Part shown: in pieces, positions 59,743 to 64,000 of the stretch
Position numbering within the stretch: the stretch's first letter is position 1
Layout of the letters: each line of letters opens with the position of its first letter
Source: an uncultured Pseudomonadota bacterium
GTDB taxonomy: Bacteria; Pseudomonadota; Alphaproteobacteria; RF32; CAG-239
Direction: 5' to 3'
Length of the DNA stretch: 64,000 nucleotides
Assembly (NCBI GenBank): GCA_902788365.1
Contig: CADAJN010000004.1
Span: forward strand, 124,001-188,000
Program-made: the position numbers and the translations under genes
Notes under the pieces: model-generated
The model's input: only the letters and a program-made list of their open reading frames with translations
The model's database searches: none
Told to the model about the DNA's origin: nothing

Positions 59743-62343
59743 ATGGAAAACACAATTGATGAAAAACAGGAAATGGAATATATTGACGGCTTAATCAGCA
59801 AGGTTAGCGCCGCTCAGCAAAAATTTGCGACCTATTCTCAGGAGCAAGTTGATGAGATTTTTCGCCGCGTGGCTTTGAAAGCCAGCTCGCTTCGCATTCC
59901 GCTGGCTAAAATGGCGGTAGAAGAAACAGGTATGGGTATTGCCGAAGATAAGGTAATTAAAAACCACTTTGCTTCCGAATATATTTATAATAAGTTCAAA
60001 AACACCAAGACCTGTGGCATTATTGAAGATGATAAAGAAAACGGCATGATTAAATTTGCCGAACCGGTGGGTGTGATTGCCGGCGTTATTCCGACAACAA
60101 ACCCTACTTCTACGGTGATTTTCAAAACTTTAATTACATTAAAAACGCGTAACGGCATTATCTTTTCGCCGCACCCACGCGCCAAAAAATGCACCATTGA
60201 AACAGCGCGCATTTTGTTGGAAGAAGCCGTTAAAGCCGGTGCACCGGAAGATATTATCGCATGGATTGATGAACCATCTATTTTGCGCACGCAATTTTTA
60301 ATGCAGGAATCTGATTTAATTTTAGCCACCGGCGGTCCGGGCATGGTTAAATCAGCCTATTCTTCCGGCACACCGGCTATCGGCGTTGGTCCGGGAAATA
60401 CTCCGGCGGTTATGGATGAAACAGCCGATATTGAAATGGCCGTCAGCTCGGTTTTGATGTCTAAAACATTTGATAACGGTATGATTTGCGCCTCTGAACA
60501 ATCTGTGGTGGTGGTTGATGCCATTTATGATGCGGTTAAGACCGAATTTTTGAAGCGCGGCGCTTATATTTTGAACGATAGCGAACGCGCTAAAGTGGCA
60601 GCCACAATTATTCAGGACGGCAAGTTAAATTCCGCCATAGTCGGTCAACCGGCAGCCAAAATTGCTGAAATGGCCGGCGTTAAAGTGCCGGAAAATGCCA
60701 AAGTTTTAATTGGTGAAGTCAGTAAAATCGGCAAAGAAGAACCATTCTCGTATGAAAAATTATCGCCGTGTTTGGCTATGTATCGCGCCAAAGATTTTGA
60801 AGACGCTATGGAAAAAGCAAAGCAACTCGTTTTGTTTGCCGGCGCCGGACACACTTCGGTATTATACACCAATCCGCGCAACGATGAACGCATTAAGCTT
60901 TATGGCGACACCATGCCGACCGGACGCGTGATGATTAACTGTCCGTCGGCACAAGGCGCTATCGGCGATATTTATAACTTTAGATTGGAACCGTCTTTGA
61001 CTTTAGGTTGCGGCTCTTGGGGACAAAATTCGGTAAGTGAAAATGTGGGAGTAAAACATCTGATGAATATTAAATCTGTGGCTAAACGCGAAGAAAATAT
61101 GTTGTGGTTCAAGGTTCCGCCGAAAATTTATTTTAAGCCGGGCTGCTTGAGCTTTGCTTTGAAAGAATTGCAAGGCAAAAAACGCGCCTTTATCGTGACC
61201 GATAAACCGTTGTTTGATTTGGGTTATACCAAAAAAATTACCGATATTTTGGAACCGCTCGGTATTGCTTACAAGATTTTCAGTGATGTTAAACCGGATC
61301 CGGATTTGACCACTATTAACAAAGCACGCGACATGGTTAACAGCTTTGAACCGGATGTGTTGATTGCATTGGGTGGTGGTTCGCCGATTGATGCCTGCAA
61401 AATTTTGTGGATTATGTATGAACATCCGGAACTCAAATTTGAAGATTTGGCGCGTCGTTTTATGGATATTCGTAAACGTATTTTTGAATTTCCGGCAATG
61501 GGCGTTAAGGCTGAAATGGTGGCTATTCCGACCACTTCGGGGACCGGTTCGGAAGTAACCCCGTTTGCCATTATTACCGACGACGCAACCGGCGTAAAAT
61601 ATGCCATAGCCGATTATACATTAACACCGACAATGGCTATTGTGGATACCGATTTGGTATTAACCATGCCTAAAGGCTTGTGTGCCGCTTCGGGTATTGA
61701 TGTGATGACACACGCGTTGGAATCTTATGTTTCCTGCATGGCCACCGATTATACGCGCGGCCTGTCAGTTGAAGCCGGCAAGTTAATTTACGAAAATTTG
61801 GTAAAATCGTATGAAACAGGTGATGCGACGGCGCGTGAAAAAGTTCACCACGCGGCAACAATCGCCGGTATGGCCTTTGCAAATGCATTTTTAGGCGTTT
61901 GCCACTCAATGGCACACAAGCTCGGCGCGGCATTTCACATTCCGCACGGCTTTGCCAATGCGTTGTTGATTAACCAGGTTATTCGTTATAACTCTAACGA
62001 TTGCCCGGCTAAGCAAGCCACCTTCCCGCAATATCGTTTTCCGAACACCAAAGCGGCGTATGCGGAATTTGCACGCGGTATCGGCTTGAAGGGCAAAACC
62101 GATGACGAGCTTGTAAATAACTTGATTGCTGCGATTGAAGATATGAAGAAAAAGCTCAACATTCCTCTTTCCATTCGCGATTGGGGCGTAAAGGAAGAAG
62201 ATTGGGAAAATGCGATGAAAACTTTGCCGGAATTGGCATTTGACGACCAATGCACGGCAGCTAACCCGCGTTATCCGCTGTTTAAGGAAATTGAGCAGAT
62301 GTATCGCTATGCTTATGATGGCGTAATAGACTTCAAGCTGTAA
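59743..62343 (+). CDS. adhE: Bifunctional acetaldehyde-CoA/alcohol dehydrogenase
   Basis: An 866-residue fusion enzyme that reduces acetyl-CoA to acetaldehyde and then ethanol with two NADH. The N-terminal aldehyde dehydrogenase half has nucleophile C249 (DNGMICASEQ) and the GGPGMV nucleotide loop. The C-terminal half is an iron-dependent alcohol dehydrogenase with ALGGGSPIDACK, the TTSGTGSEVTPF stretch, and Fe ligands in GVCHSMAHKLGAAFHIPHG. E. coli AdhE forms spirosomes. The length is typical. ACAGGAGGAAAATAG precedes the ATG. It is a single gene with a terminator and marks a mixed-acid or ethanol fermentation. Confidence 0.97.
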   Translation: MENTIDEKQEMEYIDGLISKVSAAQQKFATYSQEQVDEIFRRVALKASSLRIPLAKMAVEETGMGIAEDKVIKNHFASEYIYNKFKNTKTCGIIEDDKENGMIKFAEPVGVIAGVIPTTNPTSTVIFKTLITLKTRNGIIFSPHPRAKKCTIETARILLEEAVKAGAPEDIIAWIDEPSILRTQFLMQESDLILATGGPGMVKSAYSSGTPAIGVGPGNTPAVMDETADIEMAVSSVLMSKTFDNGMICASEQSVVVVDAIYDAVKTEFLKRGAYILNDSERAKVAATIIQDGKLNSAIVGQPAAKIAEMAGVKVPENAKVLIGEVSKIGKEEPFSYEKLSPCLAMYRAKDFEDAMEKAKQLVLFAGAGHTSVLYTNPRNDERIKLYGDTMPTGRVMINCPSAQGAIGDIYNFRLEPSLTLGCGSWGQNSVSENVGVKHLMNIKSVAKREENMLWFKVPPKIYFKPGCLSFALKELQGKKRAFIVTDKPLFDLGYTKKITDILEPLGIAYKIFSDVKPDPDLTTINKARDMVNSFEPDVLIALGGGSPIDACKILWIMYEHPELKFEDLARRFMDIRKRIFEFPAMGVKAEMVAIPTTSGTGSEVTPFAIITDDATGVKYAIADYTLTPTMAIVDTDLVLTMPKGLCAASGIDVMTHALESYVSCMATDYTRGLSVEAGKLIYENLVKSYETGDATAREKVHHAATIAGMAFANAFLGVCHSMAHKLGAAFHIPHGFANALLINQVIRYNSNDCPAKQATFPQYRFPNTKAAYAEFARGIGLKGKTDDELVNNLIAAIEDMKKKLNIPLSIRDWGVKEEDWENAMKTLPELAFDDQCTAANPRYPLFKEIEQMYRYAYDGVIDFKL

Positions 62344-62362
62344 TTTGATATTAGGTCAAACC

Positions 62363-62394
62363 AAAACGGAGCTGATTATTTAGCTCCGTTTTTG
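62363..62394 (+). terminator. Terminator of adhE
   Basis: An 11-base stem AAAACGGAGCT with AGCTCCGTTTT across an 8-base loop, followed by T bases. Confidence 0.9.
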
Positions 62395-62411
62395 ATTTAA
62401 TTATGAAAATT

Positions 62412-64000
62412 TTAACTTCTTATATTAGTGCGGCGCATCGGCGTAACTTTGGCCGTGGCTATTACCAGTTGGCGGCCGATTTTCCGCAATTCCATGTTAC
62501 CGCTTTTTTGCGCCGCAACGCCAAGTTTACGTAAATTGGCAAAAATCAGGCCGTCTTTAGATTTCAGCGGCGACATATTGCTTTCTATGGTCAAGATTTC
62601 TTCCGGTAATTTGGCATTATATATTTGATTGAGCGCCCGCACGCCCTGAATACCGGAGCCTTTTAAGATTTCCTTAAAGCAATCTTCATAGCCGTATTGT
62701 TTTTGCGTGTCTTTTTTACTTAAAAGAGAGGCCGCTACATACGGCTGTTGCTCCGGCGTATAAGTTGATAAATACATTTCCACCAGCGGCTTAAATGCGG
62801 CGTCTTTATCGCTTGTTTTATCCATAAACAGTGCCAATTTTTGCGCACTGTTATCCGGTGACACATTTTCCAGCAACAACGCAAACATATCGGCACGTTT
62901 TGCTGATGTGACCTGCGCCCAATCTGCGTGAATATCGCTCATAATCACATTTTCATCTTCATTTGCGCCAAACGGCTTTTTGCCGTCAGACATCAAATAT
63001 GTCACCGTATCTTTGGCAAAATCTTCATCAAGCATACATTTTGAAATCAATAATTCAGCGCGAATTTGATTGATTTCAAAACTGTTATCCTTTACAAATT
63101 TTTGTAAAATCGGCAAATTACGGTCTTGAATTTTCAGCTTTTGCTTGAGTGTTTTCGCCAAAGGTATAACGTCGGCATTATGAATTTTGCCGTTTATTTT
63201 ATTTAAGTGACGCATCAAGCTTCTACCATAATCATCTGAATTATCGTCATTTTCTATCAATTCATGAAGTTCGTTTGCATATATTTCGTTTAACTTTTGC
63301 CGATTTTCCGAACTGAAAAGACGATTAGCCGGCGACATGCGGTCTATAATAAAATCTTCTGTTGTAACCACTTGTGCATCACGGGCCGCCTTATACTCTT
63401 GCAAAAAATCATAGCTGCAACCGTCTTGAGCTTTTTGCCAGACAATCTTAAGCGCGGCTTCATCCAGCTCTTCTATCTGCGCCTCATGAAAGGCTTGACG
63501 GTCTTTAACATTGGTATGGCAGTGTTCTGCAAAATAATCACGAAACTTCAAATACATCGCTTCACTTTGATAAATCAAATCCGTAGAAAGCACTTTGCTA
63601 TATAAATCAAGCACCTTCATATTTTCTGAAACCTTATGAAAATCCATTTGCAAGATAGCATCTTTTTCACCGGATATATCTTCCATTTGCAATAACTGCT
63701 GTATTTTTGCCGAATCTTCCGATTGTTGCATGGCTTGATATTCTGATTTTGTCGGATTAAGATTGCTTTGATCTATTTGATATAAATCGGTATACAACTC
63801 ATGGCTTTTTGCGGCCGAAGAATTGCTGCCAGCCTCAAAAATAATTGTTCTTTGAGCTTCCAGATCATCATATACTTCAACCAATGGAGTCTCAGGTATA
63901 GCCATCCGAAAAGGCTTGACGGTTTGCGGCGCATTTTCATCGGTTAAATAGGCCGCCGTGCGCCGCATAACAGCTGAGCGAATTTTATCGGCCGGATGCT
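62412..64000 (-). CDS. Large helical protein, 5' end beyond window
   Basis: At least 529 residues, open to the right edge. An ATG at 63968 is in frame but the frame continues upstream (HPADKIRSAV before it), so this is probably not the start. The visible part is almost wholly helical with many charged residues and no signal peptide. Repeating patterns such as LLENVSPDNSAQKLALFMDK suggest HEAT/ARM-like helical repeats. The C-terminus is basic (VTPMRRTN). No family is recognised. It lies on the same strand as the giant gene at 53202, with AdhE between. Confidence 0.65.
   Translation of the reverse strand, partial: HPADKIRSAVMRRTAAYLTDENAPQTVKPFRMAIPETPLVEVYDDLEAQRTIIFEAGSNSSAAKSHELYTDLYQIDQSNLNPTKSEYQAMQQSEDSAKIQQLLQMEDISGEKDAILQMDFHKVSENMKVLDLYSKVLSTDLIYQSEAMYLKFRDYFAEHCHTNVKDRQAFHEAQIEELDEAALKIVWQKAQDGCSYDFLQEYKAARDAQVVTTEDFIIDRMSPANRLFSSENRQKLNEIYANELHELIENDDNSDDYGRSLMRHLNKINGKIHNADVIPLAKTLKQKLKIQDRNLPILQKFVKDNSFEINQIRAELLISKCMLDEDFAKDTVTYLMSDGKKPFGANEDENVIMSDIHADWAQVTSAKRADMFALLLENVSPDNSAQKLALFMDKTSDKDAAFKPLVEMYLSTYTPEQQPYVAASLLSKKDTQKQYGYEDCFKEILKGSGIQGVRALNQIYNAKLPEEILTIESNMSPLKSKDGLIFANLRKLGVAAQKSGNMELRKIGRQLVIATAKVTPMRRTNIRS

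Noticed and set aside
1..64000. CRISPR arrays, rRNA genes and insertion sequences
   Set aside because: No regularly spaced direct repeats, no rRNA-like stretch and no transposase frame were seen on either strand.

Overview
The window reads as a chromosomal segment of a low-GC (roughly 40 %) alphaproteobacterium with an anaerobic, fermentative lifestyle. The alphaproteobacterial assignment rests on a GapR (DUF2312) gene beside pyruvate kinase, the rlpA-dacA-tmk-holB-tatD-MBL string, and the SPOR-nagZ-TatA-like string, all of which are alphaproteobacterial neighbourhoods. The anaerobic assignment rests on the [FeFe]-hydrogenase maturases HydE and HydG and a bifunctional AdhE. This fits uncultured gut Alphaproteobacteria, but the species cannot be named from the sequence. 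There is no rRNA, IS element, integrase-flanked island or CRISPR array. One tRNA gene (Leu, CAA) is present.

Layout. 1-9585 is a minus-strand block: a DHH phosphoesterase cut by the left edge, MBL hydrolase, TatD, DNA polymerase III delta', Tmk, DacA, RlpA, MltB, a DUF4139 protein and a DUF1294 protein. 9.7-14.1 kb holds two coupled envelope genes, a phosphoethanolamine transferase and a Bax-inhibitor-1 protein. 14.1-22.1 kb holds an atypical-composition unknown gene, a repeat-filled gap, PheA, a CPA2 antiporter, a small lipoprotein, a transglutaminase-like protein, a TPR-methyltransferase fusion and tRNA-Leu. 22.3-31.7 kb holds gapR, pyk, a ferritin-like protein, a pilin-like protein, a STAS protein, UvrD/PcrA and a MoxR-DUF58-TPR group. 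31.7-40.6 kb mixes hydE, hydG and an ABC-F ATPase with several unknown minus-strand genes. 40.6-49.8 kb holds an M20 hydrolase, SH3 protein, Xer recombinase, L33, TatA-like protein, NagZ, SPOR protein, exonuclease III, an S41 protease, two unknown genes and SmpB. 49.9-53.1 kb is a MacA/MacB-type export operon. 53.2-59.1 kb holds a giant 1,529-residue protein, two tandem small membrane proteins and a broken gene remnant. 59.1-64.0 kb holds a YgiW-type protein, AdhE and a large helical protein cut by the right edge.

How it fits together: cell-wall remodelling (DacA, RlpA, MltB, NagZ, SPOR proteins, NAD-independent lipoproteins) and fermentation/hydrogen metabolism (Pyk, AdhE, HydE, HydG) dominate the core. 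The least explained layer is a set of unknown minus-strand genes at 14.1, 31.8, 32.5, 38.7, 40.0 and 48.3-49.2 kb. Most have their own sigma70-type promoter, an AT-rich leader without a clear Shine-Dalgarno site, and their own terminator, so they look like independent cassettes dropped between core operons. Three of them (31.8, 38.7 and 40.0 kb) appear to share one undescribed protein domain. A probable structured non-coding RNA of about 160 nt lies between hydE and hydG on the minus strand, with a promoter and a terminator.
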